64,000 nt of DNA from Straminergon stramineum (Eukaryota > Streptophyta > Bryopsida > Hypnales > Calliergonaceae), in NCBI GenBank assembly GCA_963920665.1, contig OY987267.1, positions 23,064,001 to 23,128,000 on the forward strand. Direction: 5' to 3'. This document shows positions 31,030 to 44,149 of this stretch, in pieces. A model generated the notes under the pieces. It did not search any database. It was not told the DNA's origin and saw only the letters and a list, made by a program, of their open reading frames with translations. The translations under genes and the position numbers were made by a program. Position 1 is the stretch's first letter. Each line of letters starts with the position of its first letter.

Positions 31030-32319
31030 TGTCGCGCTCCTTAATGACACTTACCACCTTAAGTCCACCTTCCAATGCTTTCCAAGTACTTACACTTTAG
31101 TGGCACCAAGGGTCACGCTCTCCTAACACTGCACATGCCATGGACATCTAATGTTAGTCTTCCATTCCAACTCTTTGTGCTAAGTCCCAATCACCGGGAC
31201 TACTAGCACACACACACCCATCATGACACCGGGGCATGTTACTTGGTAACATGGGGCGGAACTTCCATCTTATTGTGTAAGGACCCATGGTGGCACTACT
31301 CACCATGGTCCTAAGCACCCTTGAGTATCATTCCAACTCCATACTAGGCTCCTTCTGTATTTGCTGCTTTCCACTTCGTCACTAACCGGGACTCACCATT
31401 CGGAACACCTCAACACAGCCTAGCAAGGAGTGGGACTCCACCCAACCAGTGCCACGGGACACCCACAAGTGTCTCATGGTGCCTTGGAGTGGTGATGACC
31501 CCACACCACCAACCTTGAATCACTGGGATTCACCAAGGCTCCAAGAGGGAGTGAAGAGAGAGACCAACCCCTCCTATAGTACTCTCTGTGAGATTCAGCA
31601 GACTCCCCCCCTTGTATGTCAAAGGGAACTCCCAAAACCACTTTGGTTTTAGAAGACCACCCCATTTCTCCCGATTCACCCTAGTTTGGGACTCCCGAAC
31701 TTCTACCCGGCGTAACTTTGCGGTTCGGGATCCAAATCTCACATGCGAGCCCATTTTCGACATCTACTCGACGAGTAGATGCTGATGGAATACTCACTTG
31801 CCCCATTTGGACAATTACTCGCAAAGTTATCGCCCTCCAAAGATTCGGGTCCACTGGGAGAAGTGTCACGCTTTCACCACGGCGCTTCTCTTGGCCATAA
31901 CTTGAGGCTCCTACCTTAGCACCTCGTAATGCTTGTCAATCTAGCATCCTTGTGTTTTTAGCTTTCCAAGGATATGCTACATGACATACTTCATGGAGGG
32001 ATTCCTCATGAACCCCTCCCTCCTAACCCTTAAGTGTCCGGGCGCCACCGGGACACCCCCACCTTTGAACGCCCATAACTTTTGACTCACAGGTCCAAAT
32101 CACGCGTTCTTTGGACGGCTAGAAGCGTATCCTCGAGACCTTTTCAAGAATGTATCACACACACCCAAATTCGTCCGAATCAAAACGCTAACACGCTTTG
32201 ATTGCTCAGGACTCCTAGTCCCCCTCACCTCATCTCTTGCAAGGCTTGGGGAGTCACCCCCAATGTCCCCCTTGCTCACCAAGGTGACACGGGCACGCCT
32301 TGTGATGAGGGTCGTGACA
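31030..32319 (-). mobile_element. Second solo LTR of the 15.7-kb family, inverted
   Basis: Minus-strand start TGTCACGACCCTCATCAC and end GGAGCGCGACA. It matches 15659-16770 over most of its length (for example ccaaagaacgcgtgattt, aaagttatgggcgttcaaag, aaggcttggggagtc as read on the appropriate strand). About 1290 bp; it contains an extra segment near 31900-32030. Flanks are gtgag (31025-31029) and gcgag (32320-32324), a 5-bp duplication with one mismatch. No internal domain is seen. Confidence 0.85.
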
Positions 32320-32324
32320 GCGAG

Positions 32325-33363
32325 TGCCATAAGTGGCACAATGCAATGTGGTTCAACAAATAAATTGATTGTTTGAGATGAGCCCTAAGAGTGGAGAATA
32401 ACAACGCAGCATACTAAACCATACTCAATGGAAAGGCAAAGCTATCAATGCTGAAGATCAATACCAACGCAATGGCCTCAAACCATATACTAAGAGAAAG
32501 AATCCTACATAAGTGCGTGTGAGATATTTGCGAGCGGGAGTGAACAAAGTTGTGCCTGGCAAACTAAAGGAGAACTCCACAAAAGAAAGTAGCGACCGGA
32601 GAGCCCAAATGTGAACAAGAGTTGCATCCAGCAAAGTGAAGGATGCCCGAATTGGGGGAAACAGCACAAGAGGAGAGAGACATGGGAAAGCCAAGCAACG
32701 TAAACCCTAATCTCAAACAATCGACATTGTCCCTGCACGGATCAACAACAACAGATTTTTGAACATCAACGGTAGTGACTAGGGATTCTAATTTTCTGCT
32801 ATGCGGATCGACAGCGGGTGGTATGCATTTTCCTTTTTAAATCGACAGCAAGGGAGGGGGGGTGTATTTTTTCGAAACATAGATCAACAGCAGGGGATTT
32901 TTTTAGTCGAGGGGGCAGAGGTGGGGCTGCCTGCCACTTTTGGGTACATTGTTACATTGTGATAAAGTGTTGCTTTTCCAGAAAACCAAACATGAATAAT
33001 TGAGGGGGTTATACGTGTCATTTGTCATTGGTTGCGAAAATTTTCCAAAAAATCTGAAAGGGGAATTTAAGCCTGTAAATCGTAAAACTTGTAAGGGGAG
33101 TTCCTCCACTTGTTCCTGACAAGGATTCCCAAGGCGTGTAATTTTTGGTAAAACAAACCAAGTTGCCTTGGATGTTGGGTCATGTCAGTCTAGCTACGGC
33201 CCTTAAAGGCCATATGTTTAAAAACAAAAACAAACTAACTTGTAAGGGGATAGTAAAGGAGTGTGTGAACTTGGTATTAAATAATATGAAAAACATTTGT
33301 AAATGTGCCAATTTTTCTATTCAATCCTCCAAATTTTCTTGACACAAGAAAACCCTGCAGTTC
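32325..33363. other. Non-coding stretch
   Basis: No supported gene. It contains the dispersed segment ctgcctgccacttttgggta near 32927, followed by 'acgtgtcattt' and 'gaaaattttcca'-like sequence shared with 30.5 kb. Confidence 0.45.
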
Positions 33364-33367
33364 TTAA

Positions 33368-34003
33368 CCCCTAAATGTCCAAGGCCTGTTTGGAGCTCTT
33401 TGAAATTTGCTCTAAATTGAACAAAAAGTCAACATTTTCATAAGTTGTACCAATTTCTTTTGAATTGTAATCGTACAAAGTCAAACTAGACATGTTAGAG
33501 ATCACATGGGAAAAGAAAACATAACAATATCACTTATAGATCAAAAGATTATAATGTTTGATCATGAAGGTGTAAAAACTGTGAAAATTTTTCAATTCAC
33601 TTTTTGCATGTCAACTCTAAAAAGTTGGTCACTAAAAAATATGAGGTTATAGGGCCTAGCATGCACAACCCCATTCAATTTACGGTTTTTCAAAATCTAT
33701 TCTACAATTTTTTTAAATGAATTTCTAATGCAATTTTGCCTCCAAGATCTAGTGTATTTGAGGCTCATTTTCAAGAGCCCTCAACACTACAAGAAGTCAA
33801 GATTGCAATGGGCATCCTTGCACTAAATCTTCAATAGAAAAATCATAATCCTTTATTTTTTAGATCAACTTTTTGATCCTAAAACTAGACTTCAAAAAGA
33901 ATTCTCCAAAAATATAAACTAATAATAATAGCAATTTGGTTGGATTTTACTTAACTTCAAAGTTTTCAAAACACCAAAATCTGGTGCCTTGGGCATTTAG
34001 GGG
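33368..34003. mobile_element. TTAA-bounded element 1 (636 bp)
   Basis: TTAA (33364-33367) then CCCCTAAATGTCCAAGGCC. The right end is GGTGCCTTGGGCATTTAGGGG then TTAA (34004-34007). The inverted repeats are about 20 bp with two or three mismatches. No coding content. Confidence 0.75.
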
Positions 34004-34089
34004 TTAATTGAATTGCTTCACGACATCATTCTAGGGATTGAACACCCTAAGGGATGACATGAGCATTTCCATGAGCATTTCCATTTCAC

Positions 34090-34545
34090 AGCTGAAATCA
34101 ACCAGGCATTCAGATTCGAGTTGCTCAAGAAGGAAAATCAAGAATTCAATTCCATACAATTACCTTCATGAATGCAAAGAACCTCAAAAACATCTTGATC
34201 ACAAAATTGGTAGTAAAACAAAGCAATCCCCAAAGCATTCACAAGTTCAATACTATAGATGGAATTAAGCAACCATTCCAATTCAAGTTGATCAAGAGTG
34301 CATATCAGTGATTCAATTTCCGCTCTATTGGCTACTCAAGATTGCAAAGAAACTCAAGAGCGTGATCACAAAGTTGCTCATTACAAAAAACAATTCCGAA
34401 GCATTCACAATTCAACACTTGGAATCAATCAGGCATTCAAATTCGAGTTCTTTATATTGCACAATAGTCTTGACTACTCAAGAATGCAGAGACCCTAATA
34501 AACAGCGTGATCACCAAATTGGTCTCAAAATAAGGGGAGACGAAG
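34090..34545. repeat. Three tandem units of ~160-170 bp
   Basis: The landmark 'gaatcaa.caggcattca' recurs near 34092, 34260 and 34421, with 'gcaaagaa.ctcaa.a' and 'gtgatcacaaaattggt' in each unit. Non-coding. Confidence 0.65.
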
Positions 34546-36688
34546 CAACAAACATGGTGAGATGGAAGACAACCCACACCATAGCGTGAAGAAGCTTGCG
34601 ATATAGAAATGCCTTGACGCACCAAATTCGAGCAACGTCTACAAACATTGATTCTTGGCGATTGTCACCGATCCCTCTCCAATCTCTTACACAACTCCAT
34701 CAGCGCACTTATCTGGAGAGAGAAGTACAAACGAAAGCATACACATTGTGTGAGTGCCAATCCCTACCAATTGAGCAGGTTGGATCACCCAACGTGAAGA
34801 TCGAAGGCTATTCATTTTTGACTGAGCGGCGCTACAACAACAGCATTGGGATGGATCACTTTGGAGATGGACGACGGTTAATTGCTCTCACAATTTTCTT
34901 CTGAAATTTTAATCAACGGCGTGGGAAGGGGGCCTGAGTTTTTGCAATATACACCAACAGTGGTGAATTTTTTGAGTGATTCAGCAAGGGTGGGGTAGGC
35001 TGGCACAGGCTGCCTGCCACTTTTGGTTACATTGTCATTAACTCTGTCCACCTCTTCCTCCAAGAAAGTGTACTTTCTTCCGGGCCGGAAGGCTCTGTTC
35101 AAGTGGCGCGGTTCACAAATGTCTTGAAGTGAAAAATAGTTGAGAATCAATGAATTCTCTGAGCAACATCGAATCTTCCTTTCCATAGCTAAGGCTCCCC
35201 TCTTTTACAAGAAAATTACAAGTGTAAAGTGAAGCCTCTATTTTTTTGGTGCTCACAAGAAGAAATTCCAAATAATAGTCACGGTCATCTGCATAGCAGA
35301 ACACGTTCATTAGTCCAAAGCTTGCTCGTCGTTGGATGTGGGATGTCCGAAGCCCTAAAAATTCGTCTTACAAGGATTTCCACCACTTGCACATGCTGGC
35401 ATCGTGCAGAAGTGATTACTTTTGCGCCCATGGAAATGCCACTGCACTTTGACACTCACGGTAATGAGCATTAGCTTCGAAGACAAAGCCGGGATGAGGC
35501 GGGGCACAAGCCGCGTGAATTGCTTGATTGGGGTACATAACGTCTTTGGTTGTGGTTAGGAAATTGTCGTGAGTCATTTCACAAGCCTTGGCAACTGATC
35601 CCTCACCATAAATGCAACACACAAAATGATCGTTTTCTTCATTAGCTAGACAATTAATAAATTGGAAAATTAATCAGCAAACTTCGATCACAAGGAATCA
35701 GCACGTTGACGAAGAGGTGGGAGCTTTCATGTGCGTAGTGCTACATTTGTGATCACGAACCCAAATTCCCAGGCCATGAAGTTGTTGGTACTTTCTTGTT
35801 CCTTGTGTCCGTATTGATGGAGGTTCAAAGTACTGCTAATTAGTCAAAGCCTTGTATTCAGAGAAATTAATCTAGTAGCTATGACATTTTGATCAATGGA
35901 GAAATTCGTGGAGAACCATGATGTTTTGAGCTTGTAGAACACATTCAACATGGATTGTGTTGAACAATGTTGCTATTTGAACACATAGTAATAACAGTGC
36001 GACCCATTAGCCATCACGTAGTCAATCACAACTTGAATCTTGTTGTAGGATCCCCATTGGAAGTTCCATTGTGGCATAATTTGACAATAGGGGACTCACA
36101 GTAGATTTCAGTGAAATTGTTGAATTCTAAACTTCATTTCTATTTCTTTGCACTTCCCCCTATTTTATTTCGTGGTTTAGTACATTCTCCATGTCATCTA
36201 TCACAACTGCCATATGCTTCAAAAGACTAAAGAAACTGTCATCCCGTGTATAAACATGGGACCATACTCGAGACTAGAATGACAAGATCCAAAATCTGAG
36301 AAAGTTTTGAAAGAAAAAATGGAGTGTCCGATAAGATATCCTAGCCGTTACCAAAAGCTGAAGACAGGGAAGCAAAGGGCCCACTTAACAATGGCAGTGT
36401 GATTTAATCCGCAACAATTCGCAATATCGGCTTGACAATCAGCCTGCTAATGAGCTCCATTGCAGCGAAACCAGCTAAATGCTCACTGCCGCCCCCATAC
36501 ACGTGAAGACCAAACGACGGCCAGAAAAGAGAGAGATAGAACCCTAAGCGCAAAGCGAAGAGAGGTGGCAATGATCATGCATGACCATAAAATTCTCTAT
36601 AGTGTTTGGGAATTTGGGAGGAATTTGAGGTGAACAGCCGGAAGTCCCAAGCAACATTTACGTAGTCCTCGGTAATGCGTGTGTCCCA
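34546..36688. other. Non-coding stretch upstream of the RNase relic
   Basis: No supported gene. There is a third copy of ctgcctgccacttttgg near 35015. The small frames are unrelated to known proteins. The last 200 bp, with 'gaaccctaagcgcaaagcg', may be the old promoter of the RNase T2 relic. Confidence 0.4.
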
Positions 36689-37655
36689 ATGGAGTTGCAG
36701 CTGCTGGCGCTCGCTTTCCTGTTCCTTGCGGTCTTCTCCTTGGTGGAAGGAGATGGTGAAAGGTAATTCATCTCTTCCAAGTCCTTTCGGAGAACCCAGA
36801 CCACTCGACAGATGATTGGTATCAGATTTGACTACTTTCTCTTTGTACAACAGGTGAAACCAAGAACCCTAATTCCTCAAAACCCTAATTCGAAGCTTGA
36901 ACTGACAATCGAACAGCATGACGTGTTCTTCAAGGTGCTTTGATTACTCTTCAGTACGATTTTGCAATTCCAGATTCAATTTAGTCTTGGTTCGCTTGTG
37001 GTAGTGGCCGGGATCATACTGCAACAGCAAGAAGGGTTGTTGTTTCCCCGTGACTAGCGAAAACGGCCCTGTCTTCGGCATCCCTGGCCCAACCACAACG
37101 ACGGCACATACCCAACGAAATGCAGGAACGTAGAGTTCGATCCAAACGAGGTAAAACTAATCCCCAATTCCCAGAAAAGAATGCAGGGTGTCGTTAACTT
37201 GGTATTAGGGTTTCCTAAGCAAATTAGGGATTGCATTGGAAGAGATGGATCGCTTGTACAATACCCGGGGCACCTCAGCGTGCAAGTCGAGAAGCAATGA
37301 AGATTTCTGGAAACACGAATGGTCCAACCAGGGCGCGTGCTCGGGTCTCACGCAGCGGCGATACTTCCAAGCCTCCCATGACCTCTACAACTAATATGAC
37401 ATCGCCAGCGCTCTTCGCGACCAAGGCATTCTTCCGGACGACCGTCACTACCAGATGGCGAACATCACCAACGCACTCACGGCGCTTCTCGGGTGTCCTC
37501 CTCAAATCGCGTGCTACAACGACCCCGACGGAAACCAACGGCTCTACGAAATCCGCGTTGCGTTGATCGAGTGCCCTGTCCAAAAATATGTCGAGGTTTG
37601 GTCCAGCTCCCGGTTTACGGCGGGGTTCCATCCAGACTCACTATCTCCACTATAG
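36689..37655 (+). pseudogene. RNase T2 (S-like ribonuclease) pseudogene, three exons
   Basis: Exon 1 (36689-36762) encodes a signal peptide (MELQLLALAFLFLAVFSLVEG) and ends at ag|gtaatt. Exon 2 (about 36.98 kb to 37150, donor gag|gtaaaa) gives WPGSYCNSKKGCCFP and NHNDGTYPTKCRN. Exon 3 (about 37229-37655) gives EDFWKHEWSNQGACSGL, LRDQGILPDDRHYQM and CPPQIACYNDPDGNQRLYEI. These are RNase T2 blocks in order. It is broken four ways: TAG at 37002-37004 before WPGSYC; a deletion with frameshift in catalytic block CAS I (about 37079-37092), which also lacks its His; Gln for the second His of CAS II; and TAA at 37392-37394. Intact relatives are secreted or vacuolar RNases for RNA turnover and phosphate recycling. 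Confidence 0.85.
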
Positions 37656-38599
37656 AATCCCAAGCTTCTCATGTAGCTATGGATTCCTTCGACGTCGAAT
37701 CCCATCGGAAGATCCAGTGCATGCAATTTGAGCCATGATAAGTGGCGAATTTCACGGGATTAGGGTTTAGGCCACGAGATCCTTGGATTGCCTGCTTTGG
37801 ATTGCCTGGGTAGTTTTTGCTGGGGAAGGCGTCGCTGGGAAGGTGTCATCGAAGCATCGAAACGAGGGCACTGTCGGCACAGAGTTGTAAAGCATTAAAT
37901 CCTGGTCTCGCAACTTGCGGGCTTGCGGCGACCCTTCTAAGCTTAGAGGTCCTACAGTAACTTTTTTCGAGCTTCTGTTCGACTGGAGTTGCATCCCAGC
38001 CCTTGAGCTCTCATCACTGCACTGCTTCATAAACTCGATCAACTCAATATAACTTAGTCATACTGATGGTACATTACATCTGGTTGAGTGTTGATTCAAA
38101 TTTCCGATTGAGGGAGAGTTGGTTTTCGGCACTAGCAATTTGCGAGCGAATGCAATTTGACGGAATATGTAATAAGAAATTGCTTCGAAGGAAGGGTGCT
38201 TGGGGAATTGGACAAAAACTAAGAAAAACTAAGATGAGCTCTCAATTTGAAGTACTCCGTATTACATTCCCAAACTTATTAACAAGAGTAGATCCCTCAG
38301 CCCTAAAATATCCAATTGGAGTCCTTTACAACCATGGAAGTGACCTTAGCTACAAAGCATTACTCTAATTGACTTTCCCTTACAGCAACACCCACCAAGG
38401 ACTCTTCCTTGAATTTTATTTAAAGCAGAACCCTACTTAATTACAAATATTTGTTTTTATTTTCTTAATATTCATCTCATTAAGAAGTTAATAGTTAAGT
38501 ACATCAACCAGCATTATAAAATCATTTGAAATTTTTATTAGTGTCTTTTTTAATCGTTACATAAAAAATAAGTTTGATTCCAATATTTTTCTCACTAAA
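37656..38599. other. Non-coding stretch
   Basis: No supported gene. The first part may be 3' sequence of the RNase relic. Confidence 0.4.
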
Positions 38600-38603
38600 T
38601 TAA

Positions 38604-39253
38604 CCCCTGGGCACCCCTTGCGTGCCGCCCAAATTCCAAACAAGAGGGACCCTGTTCTGATGAATTTGGCACCAAAAGTGTAAAAATGACATCAAGAAGA
38701 CTTGACCGTTGAAATTGCTGGAAGGTTAGGGTCTGCAACTGCAGGGAAGATTTGGGGGAGTTTCTACCGGTTAAATTAGAAGATTATAATGGTCAAAGTG
38801 CTATTGAAAATTATTGCAGCAAGTAATTTGGAGGAGGGACCGCTTTTCGGAAATTTTCCTGAGTTGGAGGAAGTGAACTCTTCCGTGGAATTTCAGACAG
38901 GGTATTTGCTCAGTAAGTACTCGACACTCTGGCAAGTTGCAAAATTTTGGCCTACAGAAGATTGGCCATTGTAGCCATGAATTCGAGAGCTACAAGACGC
39001 GGCTAGTGGTTTGGGTCACTGCTCCATGTATTGAATGCTTCATTTATGGGCTTTCCCTATATAACTTGGAAATGCGATGGCTCCACTCTGATGTATTGTA
39101 CAAACCTTCAAAACTACTGCTTCCTACTCCGCAGCATCACTCCCCTACTCTTCTCGCCGCCTGTACATTTTAGAGGGCAATACAAATCTAGATGCCTTTT
39201 GACTCAAATTAAATTGTGGGAGGCTAGATTCGGGGCTCTGGACCGCTCAGGGG
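38604..39253. mobile_element. TTAA-bounded element 2 (650 bp)
   Basis: TTAA (38600-38603) then CCCCTGGGCACC. The right end is GGTCC..GCTCAGGGG-type sequence then TTAA (39254-39257). Terminal inverted repeats CCCCTGRGC. It shares its right TTAA with the next element. Confidence 0.6.
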
Positions 39254-39257
39254 TTAA

Positions 39258-39448
39258 CCGTTAAAGGACAGATTGGTGACCATGGAAATCATGCCTTTTG
39301 GAACCATGTGACATCATCTACTTTAAAAAAATAAAAAATACACATTGGAGGTCAAAGTATCGTAGAAGATCTTCCCTTTCCACACGAAATTCCAAGGATG
39401 AATAGTTGCATCCATTGGACACTAAACGTCTATGTCGACGTTTAAGGG
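39258..39448. mobile_element. Short TTAA-bounded MITE-like element, copy A
   Basis: TTAA (39254-39257), CCGTTAAAGGACAG..., ending ...GTCGACGTTTAAGGG, TTAA (39449-39452). The internal blocks gtgaccatggaaatcatg, gacatcatctacttta and aaggatgaatagttgca are shared with four further copies at 44.7-48.5 kb. Confidence 0.75.
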
Positions 39449-39452
39449 TTAA

Positions 39453-40278
39453 GATAATCTTAAAGGCATAATGGTGAATTTCAAAATATCCATTTTGCTT
39501 TCTACAAGTGGCTTTCCATTCATCTTTTTTTATACAAATCGAATTTCATCTACCTCTTCAAATAATCAATTTCAGTATCAATTTTTGGGTATAAGCATAC
39601 TTGGAGTATACTAGTGAAGAACCAAGGAATCAATAATGAAATGATTTTCAATTAGCCTATTTTATAAATAAAAATGAGAGTAATTTTTTTAAAACATTGG
39701 CTATTGTTGGAACACATATAGTCAAATCATTTGTATTAATCAAAATTTATTAAATCTTTAATTTTTAATTTTCATATTTATTAGGATTTAGCAACTAATA
39801 TTATGTCAATAGAAAATATACATGCATATACAAGAATTTTACCATGATTTTTTGCTTATTCACTACTTTACAACTCACTTTTCATATTTCAAATTATGAA
39901 ATCCAAAAGAATCTTCAATTTTGAATTCCTTGTAAGCGTAACCCTTCCTTGTGATATTTAAGATGATTTGAAAAATAATAAAAAATATTTAAATATCCCA
40001 TATCAAATTATAAATTATTACAATTGGTTATTAAAACATCATAAACCAACAAAGTGATTTGAAAACACTTTCTACTAAATATTTCTATTCCTTTTTTATT
40101 CCTTAGTGAAAAATGGATAGTGTGACAAAGTCTTGAATGGGATTACAAGAATCAAATTAACAACTTTAATCAATTAATGGCAATTTTTTTGGAATGATTC
40201 CATATTTTATTCTACTTGAGGCAAGCAAGTTTGTATTAGAATTATGTTTTTACAACAAGATATGTAATTGAATTTATA
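39453..40278. other. AT-rich non-coding stretch
   Basis: No supported gene or repeat edge seen. Confidence 0.45.
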
Positions 40279-40282
40279 TTAA

Positions 40283-41206
40283 CCCCTAAAGTTCCTTGAC
40301 TATGTTTTCACCAAACATATTCCAAAATTGCCATTTTTAGCACAAGTACCAAATTTAAGAAAAAAAACATTTTTGAACACATAAAATTGTAGGATCTTGT
40401 AGTAAGTTGTTTTGAAAAGATGTGGAGAAAATTTCAGAAATTTTCACCATGTGGATTGCAAGATACTAACATTTGAAGTGACAAAAATCAATTTTTTTTT
40501 TTTTGCCTTGCAAAAAACCGGGCAATAGCACTTCAAAAGGTCACATTTGTATGAACAAATGTCTGAAATGGTGGTGCATCTTTGGATTCATTCTTCTAGG
40601 CAAGTTGGCTATGTTCTTGAAAATTTTCAAATCTTTTGGAATTGTACAACATATAGGAAAAAAATAGTAAGTAGAAAGAAATAGAAAATAATCCGAAATA
40701 CAAAATTGTCAAGAATTTAATTACAAAATTGAAAAATGCCAATCCCAATGGTTGTAATGTTGTAATAAACAATCTACATCCTATGATTTTATTTTTTTCA
40801 AAGAATATTAAAATTTGAGTTAAATAAAGGACTTCAAAGTTTATTTTAGAGTAGAGATTCCATAAATGCTTGCAAACTAAAATTCCTCATAACTTTCATC
40901 TCATTGATCAAAATGGACCGATTCAAAGCTTTCCCTATATATATAAATCTAGAAAACCAATTTCAAATTTTTATTTTTGAAAAAAGTGATTTTTTCAGAT
41001 CTACCCAAGTTGAGAAACAAACAACATTTTGCATCATAACTTTTCACTTGTATACTGAAATGAAATGAAATTTAGCATGCATGGAAGATATTCCTCGTCC
41101 ACACCTTGTAAAAAAATTTCAGCCCAAATTTCAGTCAAATCTCCACTCACATGTACCTGCCCCCAAAAGTTATATTGCCAAAAACACAAGGCCAGTCCTT
41201 TAGGGG
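40283..41206. mobile_element. TTAA-bounded element 4 (924 bp)
   Basis: TTAA (40279-40282), CCCCTAAAGTTCCTTG..., ending ...AAGGCCAGTCCTTTAGGGG, TTAA (41207-41210). The internal block gtaggatcttgtagtaag, then gaaaatttcagaaatttt and ggattgcaagatactaac, is also present at 42.8 and (diverged) 59.1 kb. No coding content. Confidence 0.78.
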
Positions 41207-41210
41207 TTAA

Positions 41211-42722
41211 AGAAATGAATTTCACTAAATTCTATTGTGTGACAACGTTTATAGGGTTATGCTTTATTGAAAGTGCTATAATTGATTCACATGTACATAG
41301 AAGAAAAATATGTCTACACAACTAGCTAAAATGCGACTAAGTGTCATATATAACTATCTTGCAACTATGACCCTCTTTATTTGCACCAAATCTTGCTTCA
41401 TTGTTTTGCGTCATTCTTTAACATCATTAGTATATTGTTGTAGTTGCAAAGTAGTTGTAGAATAAAGTGTTAAACATTGTTGCAATTGCAAGGCAGTTGT
41501 AGAATGAAGTGTATACATTGTTTAGTTGCAAAGCAGGCATAGGATGAAGTGTAAGATTACAAGAGTTGTAACAGAGTTCAAATTTAGAATGAATGTAAGT
41601 TGTTCTCCATCTAATATTCATTACAATTCTTGATTTGAACAAATCTATACTTTGTGGAATCCATCATGTCAATTTGTTGTTGCAAAAAAAGACTAAGAAA
41701 TGATCCCAATCATAAAATAACAATAGTCTCAAACAAGTCATTTCCTAGTTGTTTTGTAGTCATTTCTTAGACGTTCTATAGATTTTTCTTAATTATTTTG
41801 CAGTTGTTTCCTAGTTGTTCCTAAAGTCATTTTTTTATTGTCTCATATAAATAGTCCCACATTAATTGTCAAGAGTACCATTAGATTGGGCATATAAGAT
41901 TTGTAAGTTGTTATACTCTTATGTAATGAATTTTATTAATAGAATTCTTAGAAATCTACAATTTGTAGATTTTTACATGTTGTAGATTTCAAATTCTACA
42001 AGTTGTAAATGAGTCACAAACAAGTTGCAATGAAGTCATAGCCAAATCGCAATGAAGTCACACATGAGTTGCAAATGAGTCATACATTACTCACAAACAA
42101 GTCGCTTACAAATCACACATAAGCACATCAAAAGAGTTCATCAACAAAGTTCCAAGTAAGTTGTTGGATGAAAAATAACCCCTTTTTGCTATGCAACTAC
42201 AATTTGACAAGTGACTTGTCCACAACAACTGTGGGTCTCTAGATTATCACTAATTACAAATGCCCAATACAACCTAAAAACTAGTTGCTCTTCATAGTCA
42301 TAAAATCCCTCTCTTTCTTCTAGTGTATAAAGTAAAATATCTTCTTCTGGAAAACAAAATTGAGGCACTAATAAAGGAAGATTGTTATTATGTGAGCCTA
42401 GAAGACTATGTATACACTTATATTATAGGTGTCTATATTATAGAAACCTTCTATGATTATAGTGTAGCTATGTTATAGATACCTATATTACAGGTGTTTA
42501 TGTTATAAGTGCCTCCTATGGCTGTAATATATTCACTCATATATATGCTCAAGTCTCACATGCTCACATTTTCATGCTCATACACTAGCACCATTGACCA
42601 ATAGGAGACTTAAAATGTTGCTAAAGGTTCTAGCAAGATTTTCAATTGTGAAGCATAGAGGACGAGGTGACATTGTATATGCATCTTTATATAATCTTAT
42701 CTTTGGAAGAGCATGAAGGTAT
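41211..42722. other. AT-rich stretch with short internal repeats
   Basis: No gene. Near 41440-41560 there are imperfect repeats of 'gttgcaa.gcagttgtagaatgaagtgt'. Near 42000-42110 there are runs of 'aagtcacaaatgagt'-like units. Near 42410-42510 there are 'tatattataggtgtctatatt' units. Confidence 0.5.
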
Positions 42723-42726
42723 TTAA

Positions 42727-43200
42727 CCCCAAAAGTCCTAAGGCCTTTTTCTCCATCAAAAAACACTCAAAATTGTCATTTTTATCACAAAGTGAAAAAT
42801 ACTTAAATTTTTCTTTTCTTATCTAACTATAGGATCTTGTAATAGACTAGTGTGTAAATGTGTGGAAGAAATTTCAAAAACCTTGACTTTATAGATTGCA
42901 AGATATTTGCATTCAAAGTGAAGAAAAAAAGTTTTTTTGTACCTTGCTTGATTACATTTTTTTGGCTTTCAATCATCCTAACTTAAAGTTTTGCACTATT
43001 GATTTTGAACCTCTAATTTTTTGAAGAATTAAGTTGAGAATCTAGGAAAAAACTTCAAAAAGAACACACATAATTTTCACACATTAAAATATTATTAAGT
43101 TGAAGTAGGTTTAAGATTGAAGGAAAAACTAAATTATTAATAGCTCTAAGATGGAATTGAAACACATTCATTTCAACATTGATATTGTTTTAGCAAGAGA
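42727..43200. mobile_element. Related TTAA element, right end not found
   Basis: TTAA (42723-42726) then CCCCAAAAGTCCTAAGGCC. The internal blocks atcttgtaatagactag, gaagaaatttcaaaa and gattgcaagatatttgc match element 4. The matching right end is not visible, so the copy is probably truncated. Confidence 0.55.
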
Positions 43201-44149
43201 TCTTAACCTTGTGAAACTTTTTTTTGGAAAAATTACAAAAATTGAGTTCATGAATGAATCCTAAAAGTTATTTTTTTAGGAAGATGCTTTGATTGCCCTT
43301 AAAATAAGATTGTCCATAACTTTCACATAACAAATCCAAATGGAATGAATCAAAGCTTCCTATGTAGATAAAATTACAATCTATGAGGAAAAAAATTTAA
43401 GTTTTTGTATTAGGGGGGTGAGTTTTTGTCTGCCAAACTAAGAAGTAGGGCTTCTTGTGTCATAACTTTTGCTCAAAAGCACCAATTGAAATAAAAATTA
43501 TACTCTTATGAAGTTAATGTTTTTTTTAAATTTACCAAAAATAATTCATAAACTCATGATGAATATTGAGATTGTAGGAGCCTGACCAAAATCTATTATG
43601 TCCCTTGAGGAGACAATGGGACTATAGAGGCTAATTTAGTCTTGAATATCTATGCTGCAAAACTCATAAAAGTATAGCAAAATGCACAAGGATAGAAAGA
43701 TTTTGCCAAGTAGATAGTGTACTGGAGGACATTAAATCCTCCATTCAAATTGGGTCCCGCAAGGGGTGATTTACCTTGGGGAAAACACATGAATTTTTTA
43801 TTTTTTGCACATTATTTTCTTTGCAAATTCAGAATTCAAATTTGCAATCAGGGAACCCCAAATTAGCTAGGAGAGGTCTACAACAGAACCTAGGCACGGC
43901 TCTTTACAAGGGGCATTTTTACTTTTACCCCTGGATAATCCACAAAATTACCCTGCAGGGCCCAGTTCGAATGGAGGATTTAACGTCCTGCAATACATAT
44001 TTGCTTGTTGTTAGAGAGGGACTAATCCCATGGCCTTGCCTAAACTACAAGCCATTTGATGCCATTGCTTTACCTGGAGATATACATAGAATTGTCAATG
44101 TTTGTAGAGCATTTCAATTAGAAGATTCTTTAACCAAGTCTAATCTAAT

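Noticed and set aside
37231..37738. Two plus-strand frames over the RNase relic in other phases
   Set aside because: Neither shows RNase motifs; the third phase does, with the stop at 37392.
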